NCBI GenBank assembly: GCA_943737045.1
Contig: CALSFV010000037.1
Span: forward strand, 744,001 to 808,000
Reading direction: 5' to 3'
Source of the DNA: Parapristionchus giblindavisi
Lineage: Eukaryota > Nematoda > Chromadorea > Rhabditida > Diplogasteridae
DNA: 64,000 nucleotides
Numbering within the stretch: position 1 is the first letter of the stretch; the number at the start of each line of letters is the position of its first letter. Shown piece by piece: positions 20,533-30,935 of this stretch. Under the pieces are notes generated by a model, which made no database searches, was not told the origin of the DNA, and saw only the letters and a list, made by a program, of their open reading frames with translations. A program made the translations under genes and the position numbers.

Positions 20533-21570
20533 TATGAGGCCGTTTGCGTAAGACTCAATTAAAGGGAGCGTAACCTCACTCAATGGTCTCTTCGACGCGC
20601 AATGCTCTCTCGTTGTTAGAAAACAGAAAAATAGTGTGTGCAATGAAGAGACCATTGAGTGAGGTAACGCTCCCTTTAAGTGACGGCACAGTCAAAAAAT
20701 CAAAATTTGGGGATCGGGGTTCTCAAGGGTGCTGATGACGATGGTCATGTTCATTTAGCACCTAGATCCACCGTTGAGGCCAGACGACGTCGCGTTGAAA
20801 TTTCGTTTTTAGACGTTTCTCGTCACCCGAGCGTGCTAAAATGTGTGGATTATGCCCCCAAGGGCAGAATTTGATGGCGACCACGCCTGTCCAATTCATT
20901 TTTCATGAAAAAGTTTCATAAATTTTCAAAAATGAAATTTCTCTCAAAGTGAAAAATCTTTTTTGCCATACTCTCTCTCTCTCTCACTAGGGAATGGTTT
21001 CTTTGATGGTTAAAATTAGGGTTATTGACCAACATGACGATGATCAGCATGGTCGACTTAGTAAGAATCAACATTCAAACGCTGCAGTTGATCGATTTTG
21101 AAAAACCCGGCGCATGTACGTTTCACGATCAAACAACGACCTTTCAACCTTCCATGGTGAAGGGTGGACAATCTTTGTCATAGGCGGAGGGGTGCGATCT
21201 CTTTCCAAGTCGAGCTGTGTTATAGTGGTAAGTTCTCGTGGTCATAACTTTTTGCACACGAGTTCGATTCCCCCGAGAACATTTTATGTCGGTATTTTAC
21301 TTTAACAATAAACACTGACTTTTCAATGGAAATTAAGTCCAAAATTTCAATTTATTTTTTGTTTTTGCAACTTTTACGCTGTCTTTTGCTATCTCTTCTT
21401 TGTGGAAATCAAAGAAAACATTAATATAAAGTTGTCCATAAAGTTGATAAAGGTACAAAATGAACATCACCATCATCAGCACCCTTGAGAACCCCGATCC
21501 CCAAATTTTGATTTTTTGACTGTGCCAGATTTCACATATTTTGGTCGAGTCTTAAGCAAACGGTCTCATA
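20533..21570. mobile_element. Nested inverted-repeat composite
   Basis: Outer arms 20533-20556 (TATGAGGCCGTTTGCGTAAG...) and 21547-21570 are inverted copies. Inside are a TTAA MITE (20559-20679) and an element at 20685-21526 with ends GGCACAGTCAAAAAATCAAA and TTTTTTGACTGTGCC and arms of about 66 bp ending in CTCAAGGGTGCTGATGA. The inner element contains a tRNA-like stretch at about 21215-21285 (ATAGTGGTAAG, GAGTTCGATTCC). No transposase. Confidence 0.75.
20559..20679. mobile_element. TTAA MITE, second hairpin family
   Basis: TTAA at both ends; TTAAAGGGAGCG and CGCTCCCTTTAA termini; inner arms CTCACTCAATGGTCTCTTC and GAAGAGACCATTGAGTGAG. Related to the copy at 24086-24206. Confidence 0.88.
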
Positions 21571-22232
21571 TAGTGGGAGAGAAGCTGATATCGAATCATT
21601 TGAGTTTATGTCATCCTACCAAAACATAGCTCTGGGTTGTTGCTTTTTCACAGTAATTCCATCCACCTTCTGATAAATATCTCTCAGAGACAGACTAATA
21701 AGATATTGCGAGCGAATTCTTCTGATCTAACTTTATTTTCTGCACTGCCAATGGGAACGATCTCAACTCGCGGAAGGCAATCCGTTCAAAATATTACAGT
21801 ATGGTTTTGTAAAATAACTTCTGAAGTTAAAAAATGCTGATGTGAAAAAATTAACAATATATTTTCGGACGCAGTACTCCGTTTACTATTTGCGACATAT
21901 CCCTGTAATTATACATAAGATGGTTACAATTACTTTATTCCGTTGTAACATAATAATAGTTATGAAATATGCAATACGATAAGGGAATACTGAACGAAAT
22001 AGAATGATTAAACTGAAATGAAACAAACAAAATAAATGCCAATGCTAATCTAAGCTGCTAATACAAGCTCGACAGCGACTGAACTTCATAAAAACCACAT
22101 TCACTTTCCGCCATGCGAGTTTTTAACGGATTTTGGAACGAAATACTATTCCCAATAGTGCTACGTTTTAGGTGAGGGTAACGTATAAATAGTATATGGA
22201 ATATTCTAATAGAATTAACAATGCCCGCCGGT
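21571..22232. other. Non-coding spacer, 3' of gene A
   Basis: No gene or clear repeat seen. It contains the 3' flank of the minus-strand gene A. Confidence 0.5.
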
Positions 22233-23905
22233 TTAGGCACCACAAGTGATCACTAAGTTTAATTTAGATATGAATGATTGGGAGGCATCGCTCATACACT
22301 GCCAATTGTCGGGAGTGTAAGTCAACCCGACGTCGCCAATGCACAAATCGGCATTTTCTATTTTTGTAATTATCATGTTCTCGAAACATTTAATGCCAGT
22401 CGCAGTATAGTTAGCATTGACCAGAATCGGCAGACTGTTCGGCCCTACTATGTCCACTCCAATACGTCTACCATAGCATCCTACCGACGAGGAGGCCTCG
22501 AAATCTTTCATGTTGCGCGCACTCTTAATGCCAGTTCGAATCTGAATGCCATTGACGGTATGATAGAATACTTCTTCGCCAGTCCAACACTCCCCATTAG
22601 GGAGAACAACGCTTATCGCTTTGTCATTGGTGCAGCTGCATATATTCTCTTCGGTACAATGCACGAAGTCATCGAGAGTCCCGAGTGGCATGGTCCAGTC
22701 TGAAAGATGAAAGATTAATAGACTTACAGTCAAAATGCAATAAAGTGAACGATAGGGCCCACCATAGACCCCCGTGGTCTAAACTGTCTAAAAAGGATGT
22801 GTGCTCGCTTAAAAATAATTATTCGTCTTGAAACTGTGAATGTTGGGGTTTTGAGATGTGCTGAGTCGATTGAAATGAAAAAGAAATTTTTAAAATATCT
22901 CCATGCGTAAGAAAAAAATATGTCAAACAATGTGGTGTGATGTGCATACGGCAGTGACACACTGCGAGTCGCTTGTGACGCACTGCAAGTTTATTTTTCC
23001 AAACTTTCGATCGATCGATAGAAACATTTTAAAAATTTCATTTTCATTGCAATCGACTCAGCACATCTCAAAACCCCAGCATTCAAAGTTTCAAGACGAA
23101 TAATTATTTTTAAGCGAGCACACAACCTTTTTAGACAGTTTAGACCATGAGGGTCTATGGTGGGCCCTATCGTTCACTTTATTGCATTTTGACTGTACAT
23201 ACACTTTAAATGTAACCTTTAAAATATATATAGGTGAGCTGATAATGTAATCTATGGTGTTTCGGCCGCTACGATGAATTTATTCTACTTTCAGAGGCCG
23301 TGTCCATGAAGCTTGACAAGTCGTTTGTCGTAACGTCGTAACATAACGTCAAGATCATAAGCGGATGCATTTTCCAAACCCCTTCGCTTATGAGATCATA
23401 TTTGCCCAGAAGCGATTTTTCAAGCTTCATGAATACGGCCTCAAATCCATGTTTTCAAGACAATATACATGACGAGTGATGAAATAGTCGAAATAAAAAA
23501 AAACAGTTTTCAGAAAATTTCTCGTAATTTTCGAATGAAAAATGCATAGTAGCCTATCATCAATTGACTAAATTTTGTGTTTTACTGGACGGTATTTCTA
23601 GATTAATCAAACATTTCCCGCGGAATGAGGCCATCAAAGCTACTAAAACCTAGTCGCGGCTCTGTAGTGGTAGTAGCGGTTGCCACTGTCGTCACTGTCG
23701 TAGCTGGTGCCGTAGTCCCAGTCTTGGATGTGCTCGCAGTGGACGTTTGCATCTGTTATGGAGTGTATTCATCACAGGAATCTACACAATTGTAAATGGG
23801 TTCCTTTGTGTGGACGTTAATTTAATTTATCTTACTTGCGTTTATTTATTTATTTATTTGATACACCCGTGAGAGGTGCGACAGCAAATACAGGAGCGAG
23901 GGAAA

Positions 23906-23945
<40 letters not shown>

Positions 23946-24929
23946 TAAAATAGTGTTCTAATTAATACTTACAGTGGTTGCAGAAGGTGCCCTCGAACAT
24001 TCCGGAATGTCCTTTTTCACGTATACACGCTGAATTATTAAGGAATGACACGATGAACTATGGATTTTTACAAAATATATACATATTAAAGGGACCGAAA
24101 CCTTTGTCAACGGCCTCTTCAACAGCCAACGCTCTCTCGTTGTTAGAGAACAGAGAAATAGTGTGCGCAAGGAAGAGGCCATTGAGTGAGGTCACCCACC
24201 CTTTAATATTACTTTATTGTTAATATTATTTTTATTTTTAAAATTATTATTATAAATTTTATTTATATTGTGTAAAATATTCATACCCCAACTGACGGGC
24301 ATTGATTTTGGTTTACATTCTTGACATCCATTAGAATACATCCTTTGGATGTTACCATGTAAGCATCACATTTAGGGGGTAGATCACTGGGACAGTCACT
24401 GCTGAAAGTGATTTGTCTTTTGAACTCATGGAAGGCGCTCCCCGAGCTTATTTGAAACTCTCCGCTCTGGCAATCTCGCTTTCTTTTTCTACTAAAGAGT
24501 TTTGCCAGAGCGGAGAGTAAAATTTGATCGGGGTGTGCTTTGAAGAAGCATATTAGGGGGAAACCTCGATTGAATTCCAGCTGCGCAGCTACAGTACGTT
24601 TCGCATTCAGTTTGATTGACCATCACAGGACTGTAGATAACCTGAAGCGATTATGAAATTTAAATAATAATGATAGGAGAGTTTCATACATTTCTTGAAT
24701 CTGAGGACGTCACCGTTTCAAAACATGCAGATCCATCGAGTGTTGCAACAACAGAAGTAAGGTTCTAGGAATGATAATTAAGTACCAAACATCATTAAAC
24801 ACTTGCTTAATTTAATTTGTTAAGTTTTCGCGCATGCAAAAACTATTAACTTAATTCTATTTGCGAAAGATAACTTACGCAATCACACAACAACATGTTG
24901 AGGAAAATGATGATACGCGATGCCTCCAT
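22233..24929 (-). CDS. Gene A: secreted two-module Cys-rich protein, 314 aa
   Basis: First of seven paralogues; family unknown to me. Exons: 24929-24879, 24764-24690, 24641-24565, 24401-24287, 24029-23973, 23752-23650, 22699-22233 (945 nt, in phase throughout). Residues 1-17 (MEASRIIIFLNMLLCDC) look like a signal peptide. The N-terminal module (about 18-125) carries DGSACFETV, ETYCSCAAGI, DCPSDLPPKCDAYMVTSKGC and DIPECS. A Thr/Ser/Ala-rich linker (about 126-160, TTVTTVATATTTT) suggests an O-glycosylated stalk. The C-terminal module (about 160-314) has WTMPLGTLDDF, CSCTNDKAISV, SVGCYGRRIGV and LCIGDVGLTY with spaced cysteines. It is the most diverged member and keeps Cys in DCPSDLP. Introns hold MITEs at 22725-23197, 24086-24206 and 24431-24543 and a (TAA)n tract at 23911-23945. 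Confidence 0.85.
22725..23197. mobile_element. Tc1/mariner-type MITE in gene A intron
   Basis: Ends TACAGTCAAAATGCAATAAA and TTTATTGCATTTTGACTGTA, with a TA at each edge, open terminal inverted repeats of about 170 bp (22725-22900 and 23030-23197). No transposase. Lies 25 bases upstream of the last-exon acceptor on the gene strand. Confidence 0.88.
24086..24206. mobile_element. TTAA MITE, second hairpin family, in gene A intron
   Basis: TTAA at both ends; arms AACGGCCTCTTC and GAAGAGGCCATTGAGTGAGG around CTCTCTCGTTGTTAGAGAAC. Same family as 20559-20679. Confidence 0.85.
24431..24543. mobile_element. MITE, CTCTCTCG family, in gene A intron
   Basis: Arms TTATTTGAAACTCTCCGCTC and AGCGGAGAGTAAAATTTGAT, outer CTCCCCGAGC and GATCGGGGTGTGC. 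Confidence 0.75.
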
Positions 24930-25235
24930 TCTGACGTAGATCTGACATGATAATAATAACAATGATCTCGATTATAAAAATACGTAATAAAAAGGGGTAA
25001 ATCCTTACCGATTGCCCATCACCACTGATAGAATACACTTTATGCGTTAGAAAAGACAGAAACATGATTTTAGATAAATAATTAAACAATGCACGCATAT
25101 GTGAAAACGATACTACGACAATGGTTGCAAAGTTGATTGATGAATTTAGGGAATGTTTTTATGAAGGACATATTATAATATTTTCGTTTAACTCATTCAT
25201 ATTAAAGAGCTTCACATTCCTTCTACAATGCCAAA
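24930..25235. other. Gene A upstream region
   Basis: About 305 bp between the gene A start codon and the retrotransposon target site. No motif recognised. The remaining natural promoter of gene A is split by the element. Confidence 0.5.
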
Positions 25236-25240
25236 AGTAG

Positions 25241-25478
25241 TGCCATGTCTGCTCTAAAGTCTATTAGCATAATCAGACTGCACCATAGCTTATACATTTG
25301 CGTATGACCCATTTCCCTATTCTATGTCAATGACACGTCACCCTAGTTGACGTGCTGTCTATATTGATCATTCCTTCATTCTTATCTAGTTCGTTCCTTT
25401 GTATCGGTGGTACTGTTTATTCTCTCTCTCAATAAAGTCTCTACATTATTACTACTTGTTGTGCCTAAGGACATAACA
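25241..25478 (+). repeat. 5' LTR, 238 bp
   Basis: Starts TGCCATGTCTGC, ends GGACATAACA. Contains CTCAATAAAGTC, a likely polyadenylation signal, at about 25427-25438. Confidence 0.97.
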
Positions 25479-25746
25479 TTTTGGCGACCAGGATTGTTTG
25501 ACGAGCAAACGTGTAAGTGAATTCTTATTCTTTCTTGTTTCTTGTTGTTGTTTCTTGTTGTTCACTTTCTCTGTATTTGGTAATACAGAGTTAGGCAGAT
25601 CTGTATTTGGTAATACAGATAGTACTATACTTTGGCAAGTATAAGCAGACTTGTATTTGGCAATACAAGTAGGAAGTTTTCGTACAAGTACGCCGAAGGC
25701 TATCGCGAATTTTTTCTTGAGTGAGCTCAGATAATTAGTAGTAAGG

Positions 25747-28470
25747 ATGGCTGGTGTGGAGAACCCTGAAGCAGCTACGTTGGCAACAGTATTGGAGATG
25801 ATAGCGAACATGCAACAGCAGTTCATGAACGTGCAGAGTGAACAGAACAAGAAGAACAATGAGATACTCGAGAAGTTAGCGAGTAAAGAGACAGTTGTTA
25901 ATGGAGAAAGGAGCCATAGTCAAGTGACTAAAGGACCATTTATTGAAAGATATTCGAGAGCATTTGAGCGTGAAGACTCAGCAGTGCAGACGAATACAGC
26001 CAATATTGTGAGAGTACCTGAAGATAAGGGAAAGAATCATAAGAGTCAAAAGACCGAGAGATCAAAGACCAATGTGAAATGTACGCATTGTGGCAAGAAT
26101 GGTCATACTGATGAGAGATGCTGGTTGAAGCATCCAGAAATGAGACCGAAGAAGAACTTCCGGAACAATTCAGTACAAGTTAAGGATTGCAATCTGATTG
26201 AAGGCAATCGTGTGTATGTGAATGTTTCCATGGATGGAAAACAGATGGAGTGTCAACTTGACACAGGATCTGATCTGACGCTCATCTCGGAGGTTGACTG
26301 CAAGGAGATGAAGAACCCTGAGTTGGTTCCCGCTCCATGTACCGTATCATGTGCAAATGGACAAGGTATGAAGATCCTCGGCAAGTTTCGCAGTAAAATG
26401 GAATACTGTGGAATGAAGTGTGACGCATGGATCCACGTCACCCCAAGACCGATTCGACTAGTCGGCAATGATGTATTCTTCAAGCTAGACTTGAAGAGAG
26501 CATTCTCTGATGAGAATGATGAAACGGTGATTGCACACATCAAGTCAGGAGACTACGCAGACTGGGTAAAGGATGTCTTCCCAGAAGTCTGTGAGCCTGG
26601 ACTGGGCAAGTACAATAAGTCTGCAGCGAAGTTGTACCTGAAACCGAGCGTGAAGCCGGTATTCTGTAACAAGCGGCCAGTGCCGTATGCCAGCCAGCAG
26701 GTGTGTGATAAGGAGATCGATCGATTATGTGATATGGGAGTGATTTCCAAGGTGGAACACTCGGAGTGGGCGGCTCCATTCTTGCTAGTCGCAAAGAAGA
26801 ATGGTGCAAAGAGATTGTGTGCTGATTTCAAGACAGGTCTGAATGACTGTCTGGAGGATTGTACTCATCCGCTCAAGCTGCCGGAAGACATATTCGCCTC
26901 GTTGAATGGTGGAACAGTCTTCTCCACGATCGATTTCTCGGATGCGTATCTCCAAGTTGAAGTAGACGAGGAAGCTAAGAAGCTGCTCGTGATCAATACG
27001 CATCGTGGACTGTATCAGTACCACAGATTACCGTTCGATGTGAAACCTGCTCGAGGTATATTCCAGTCAATAATGGACCAGATGTTGACAGGAATGAGCA
27101 GGACAGTGGCATACTTGGATGATGTCATTGTAAGTGGAAGGACGAAGGAAGAGCACGACGAGAGTCTGATGAGAGTTCTCGAGAGGATTCGTGATTCTGG
27201 ATTCAGAATCCGACTAGAGAAGTGTGCGTTCGGACAGAAAGAAGTCCACTTCCTTAGATTCATCGTGAATGAATCTGAACGTCACCCAGATCCAAAGAAG
27301 GTGCATGTACTCAAGAAGATGCAAGTACCCAAGGATGAAACTCAACCGAGATCGTTTCTCGTTGGAGTTAACTATGAAACTTTCGATCAGAATATCGAGA
27401 GCCAAGTAAGATGTTATGAAGGTTGTGAAAGTGTTGCCAAGAATCCTTCGAAAGCTGAACCAATCAAGTGGCCAGAGTCGAGTCGACCAATGGAGCGAGT
27501 CCATATGGATTTCGCCGGTCCAATGAATGGTCGATACTACTTGATCATTGTGGATGTTCATAGTACATGGCCAGAGGTCGTGACGATGGAGAGGATTACG
27601 GCTGATGCAACCGTCAAAGCATTGAGAGACTTCGTATCAAGATACGGTAGTCCAGAGACCATAGTGTCTGATAAAGGAACTCAGATCAAATCTGAGAAGA
27701 TGAGAGCATTCTGTATGGAGTATGGAATCAAGCACATGTTCTCGCCGCCATATCATCCACAGAGTAATGGACAGGCTGAACGCTGCGTGGATACGTTCAA
27801 GCGGTCACTGTTGAAGATGAGAGGAGAAGGTCCTGAGGATGAGAATGTGCAGAAGTTCTTGATGATGTACAGATGCACTCCTAACAATCAACTGAAGATG
27901 TGTACTCCAGCGGAGATCTTCCTCGGAAGGAAGATGCGATTTCGTCTCACTCTCATGTCTCCCAGGGAGGGAGAGGAGAGAGTAGTGAATGAGAAGGTGA
28001 CACGAGAGTTCACCGAAGGAGACACTGAGTATTATCGTGATCGGGATGGTCCGAATCACGAGAAGTGGTCTGAAGCCGTAGTGCTCAGAAAGAAAGGAAA
28101 TGTGATGTATGAAGTCCAGAGATTGGATGGTAGTTTGGTAACTGCCCATACGAATCAATTGAAGAGAAGATGGACTGAGGATTGTGATCCTCTGAGTGTA
28201 TTACTGGAGAGCTTCAATGTTCCCGCCGACAACGTCGTCAAGTGCAACGTCCAGGTCGAGCCCGCCAATTGCAACGTCTCGCCGTCTACTGCCGATTCCG
28301 TCATCAATGATGTTGATGTTGATGCTGTCGTCGTGCCCACAAATAACGTGGAGAACAACAAGAAGTCTAAACCTGAGCTTACCGTACTCGGTTCTACAAG
28401 GCCAGCCCGTAATAGACAACCGCCCTCTCGTTTGAATATCTCATCCACTAGAGGTCAAACCTACCATTGA
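25747..28470 (+). CDS. Retrotransposon Gag-Pol fusion lacking capsid and RNase H, 907 aa
   Basis: Polyprotein of the Ty3/Gypsy type in one uninterrupted frame. Order: short N-terminal coiled-coil-like part with MQQQFMNVQ (1-60), CCHC zinc knuckle CTHCGKNGHTDERC (about 112-125), aspartic protease with LDTGSDLTLIS (about 175-185), reverse transcriptase with FSTIDFSDAYLQ and catalytic YLDD (codons at 27112-27123), integrase core with the first Asp in MDFAGP, VSDKGTQ and NGQAER spaced as D-35-E, and a C-terminal tail. Family members usually carry a capsid domain before the knuckle and thumb plus RNase H plus an HHCC zinc finger between RT and integrase. Here the frame runs from the RT palm directly to the second half of the integrase zinc finger (near 27340-27430), so those parts are lost in frame. 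Probably non-autonomous. Confidence 0.95.
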   Translation: MAGVENPEAATLATVLEMIANMQQQFMNVQSEQNKKNNEILEKLASKETVVNGERSHSQVTKGPFIERYSRAFEREDSAVQTNTANIVRVPEDKGKNHKSQKTERSKTNVKCTHCGKNGHTDERCWLKHPEMRPKKNFRNNSVQVKDCNLIEGNRVYVNVSMDGKQMECQLDTGSDLTLISEVDCKEMKNPELVPAPCTVSCANGQGMKILGKFRSKMEYCGMKCDAWIHVTPRPIRLVGNDVFFKLDLKRAFSDENDETVIAHIKSGDYADWVKDVFPEVCEPGLGKYNKSAAKLYLKPSVKPVFCNKRPVPYASQQVCDKEIDRLCDMGVISKVEHSEWAAPFLLVAKKNGAKRLCADFKTGLNDCLEDCTHPLKLPEDIFASLNGGTVFSTIDFSDAYLQVEVDEEAKKLLVINTHRGLYQYHRLPFDVKPARGIFQSIMDQMLTGMSRTVAYLDDVIVSGRTKEEHDESLMRVLERIRDSGFRIRLEKCAFGQKEVHFLRFIVNESERHPDPKKVHVLKKMQVPKDETQPRSFLVGVNYETFDQNIESQVRCYEGCESVAKNPSKAEPIKWPESSRPMERVHMDFAGPMNGRYYLIIVDVHSTWPEVVTMERITADATVKALRDFVSRYGSPETIVSDKGTQIKSEKMRAFCMEYGIKHMFSPPYHPQSNGQAERCVDTFKRSLLKMRGEGPEDENVQKFLMMYRCTPNNQLKMCTPAEIFLGRKMRFRLTLMSPREGEERVVNEKVTREFTEGDTEYYRDRDGPNHEKWSEAVVLRKKGNVMYEVQRLDGSLVTAHTNQLKRRWTEDCDPLSVLLESFNVPADNVVKCNVQVEPANCNVSPSTADSVINDVDVDAVVVPTNNVENNKKSKPELTVLGSTRPARNRQPPSRLNISSTRGQTYH

Positions 28471-28613
28471 TTCGTATCGCTATGATTATTGATTCCTTAT
28501 TATTGATCGTTAATCCTATTGTCATTCCATCACATTATTTATCCTGTACTATATGATTATGTACATATTTATTGTTTGTCAGATATGCCCTAGTTCATAT
28601 CTTGGTGCGGAGG

Positions 28614-28851
28614 TGCCATGTCTGCTCTAAAGTCTATTAGCATAATCAGACTGCACCATAGCTTATACATTTGCGTATGACCCATTTCCCTATTCTATGT
28701 CAATGACACGTCACCCTAGTTGACGTGCTGTCTATATTGGTCATTCCTTCATTCTTATCTAGTTCGTTCCTTTGTATCGGTGGTACTGTTTATTCTCTCT
28801 CTCAATAAAGTCTCTACATTATTACTACTTGTTGTGCCTAAGGACATAACA
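28614..28851 (+). repeat. 3' LTR, 238 bp
   Basis: Same ends as the 5' LTR; carries TTGGTCATTCC where the 5' copy has TTGATCATTCC. Confidence 0.97.
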
Positions 28852-28856
28852 AGTAG

Positions 28857-30935
28857 TATACTTTGAACCGAAGTCGAACATCCAAACTCTTACAAAAAGC
28901 CGTTCAGGAGCTTGCTGGTGATGAACTTTAAAAAAGCGCACAGACATCTATTTTGGTACTACATGTTATTGTTAGGCATTTTTTCTGGGTATTCCCTATA
29001 GCCATGCAGCTTGAAAAATAAAGTATTGCTATTTTAGGAAAAAAGGATACTCTTGGTGGATTCCGCAATGGAAAAGACAGACAGTACCAAAGACAATAGT
29101 ATCAAAAAATGTAAAGTTATCCCGTTAATGAAGGCACACGAAGTACTGCGGGAGGTCACTGATATGATAATTCAAGGCCAATTCAGACTAGAACATCTAG
29201 TGTAGTAGGATGAAATCACTCTCTTATACTAGCAAAGAAAGTGTTTCTGAAATCATCCACTCCCACATAACGATCAGTTCTATGGTGATGTTCCGAGATC
29301 CACGTCTTCCTAACTGCTTCTTTTCCTGCACCTGTCCCAGCGTCACCACTGTGCAGAGTTAACGAAGAGTAACGAAATTAGCTAAAGGAACAAGATTCTG
29401 AATCGAACAGGACTTTGTCAAACTGTGGCTACTTCGTTTCAGGTTGTAAAGATTTTCTCAGCAGTCGTGATCAATTCATTATCTGCAATTCGTTATCTGC
29501 GTAGCTATATCTGCTAGACGTCCAATGAAAAGGGTAGAACTACAATGGCATCCGAGGTGTCTAAGTTGTATCTGGGGAAGAAGTCCATTATTCGGGCTCC
29601 CCAAAATATATCTTCAAAGTATTGAGCGTATATAAATCACTTGTTTTATTTGTAGAACAGACTTTCCTGTTCTGCATGGTTCAGAAACTATGCCGATCTC
29701 TTTTATATATAAAATAGCGCGCGGCGAAAGTCAGCCGGGTTAGGTGAGAGGCAGTGGGGAGACAATCGAGAGGCGGGGCGAGATCTAGCCTTTCATCGAA
29801 TAACAAGAAAAATCGAAAAATCGAAAAAGGAAAAGAGAAAAAAAGTTGTAAATCGAATCAAACGTAAGAGTGGCGCAACTCGATACAAAATAGTTTCTTC
29901 AGCAATGTCATAAAAATAATATAACATTAACACTTTATAAAAAAAAATTTTTTTTAATCGAAAAAAATCTCGTTGTGGAGACTCGAACTATTTTCATAAC
30001 AGTGGATCTTCTTTCTTTTGTAGTTTTCCTTCAATTTATTCTTGAACACTAATCCTTGATATTCTTCAATCTCGCATGAATGAGCTATAAGTTATCAATC
30101 ATCGGCACAACTCTTTGATCCCCTACTCTTTGATCCTTCTCGAATACTGTTTGATAAAAGAATCCAGAATTAATACCGATTGTCAAATAAATCAGTCCTT
30201 TGAGTTTGATACACTGAGAGAAAGTTATGTATTTTGCATCCCGGAATGCGGTGGGCCTTTTAGAGCTGATTTTTGATCGATTTTTTTTGCTTGTAAAAAA
30301 TATTTTCCTGTTTGTATCTAGCATCGTCTTTCAAGATTCACATCTTTTTGATGTATGATAATTAAACTAAATTAACAAACCTTGTTAGAACCCCCCCCCC
30401 TCTTCCATGTCCCTTTTCTATAAACGTTAAGCTTCTAATTTCAAGCTTGTTCGAGGAATGATTTATTCGCTTTGTGACTGAATCAGATCACTAATGGATG
30501 CTCTAATACGATCACCACACATGTTTCCTAGATACAAATACTGTTGTAAAATGTATGAGGAGTGTATTGTACCCGCAACTTACCAATTTTGGAGCTCCTC
30601 TCTTCATTTTATACATTCAAATGGTGCTGAAAAAGTCGTTAGATGTGATGCTTTAGTAAACTAACACAAAATCATGGAAGATGATTAAAATAAATTTATG
30701 AACATATTTTAATAATACAAATCGAATATTCAAGCTTATGATACAAATTAAATGACATTATAAAATATAGTGACAAAACACAATTATTTTGGGGAACATA
30801 ATGATTAAGCTACATGAAGTGAGGAGATGGATCTTTCGCAAGCTTCGACTTATTCTCACTTCGTCATTTCTCCCCACTATGGTTACATATTACCTGACCC
30901 TAACTATAATAAAGCTAGTTGATTAAACGAATTGA
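28857..30935. other. Non-coding spacer
   Basis: No gene recognised in about 2 kb. At 29703-29712 TATATATAAA precedes an unusually GC-rich stretch (about 29715-29795, GCGCGCGGCGAAAG onward), which could be a promoter or a fragment of another LTR. 30395-30405 is a C homopolymer. A 27-codon open frame at about 28931 has a hydrophobic core but no support as a gene. Confidence 0.45.

Larger units (their letters stand above)
25236..28856 (+). mobile_element. Ty3/Gypsy-type LTR retrotransposon with 5-bp TSD
   Basis: TSD AGTAG at 25236-25240 and 28852-28856. LTRs 25241-25478 and 28614-28851 are each 238 bp, begin TG and end CA, and differ by a single base that I can see (A/G in CTATATTGATCATTCC). 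Right after the 5' LTR, TTTTGGCGACCAGG (from 25479) is in the primer-binding position; a purine-rich GGTGCGGAGG precedes the 3' LTR. One gag-pol-like ORF lies between. It inserted head to head with gene A, about 307 bp above its start codon. LTR identity points to a recent insertion. Confidence 0.97.

Noticed and set aside
22278..22703. 141-codon open frame on + opposite the last exon of gene A (and 56672-57196, 36509-36748 and equivalents opposite other family exons)
   Set aside because: They mirror a well-supported coding exon on the minus strand, and have no signal, domain or splice context of their own.
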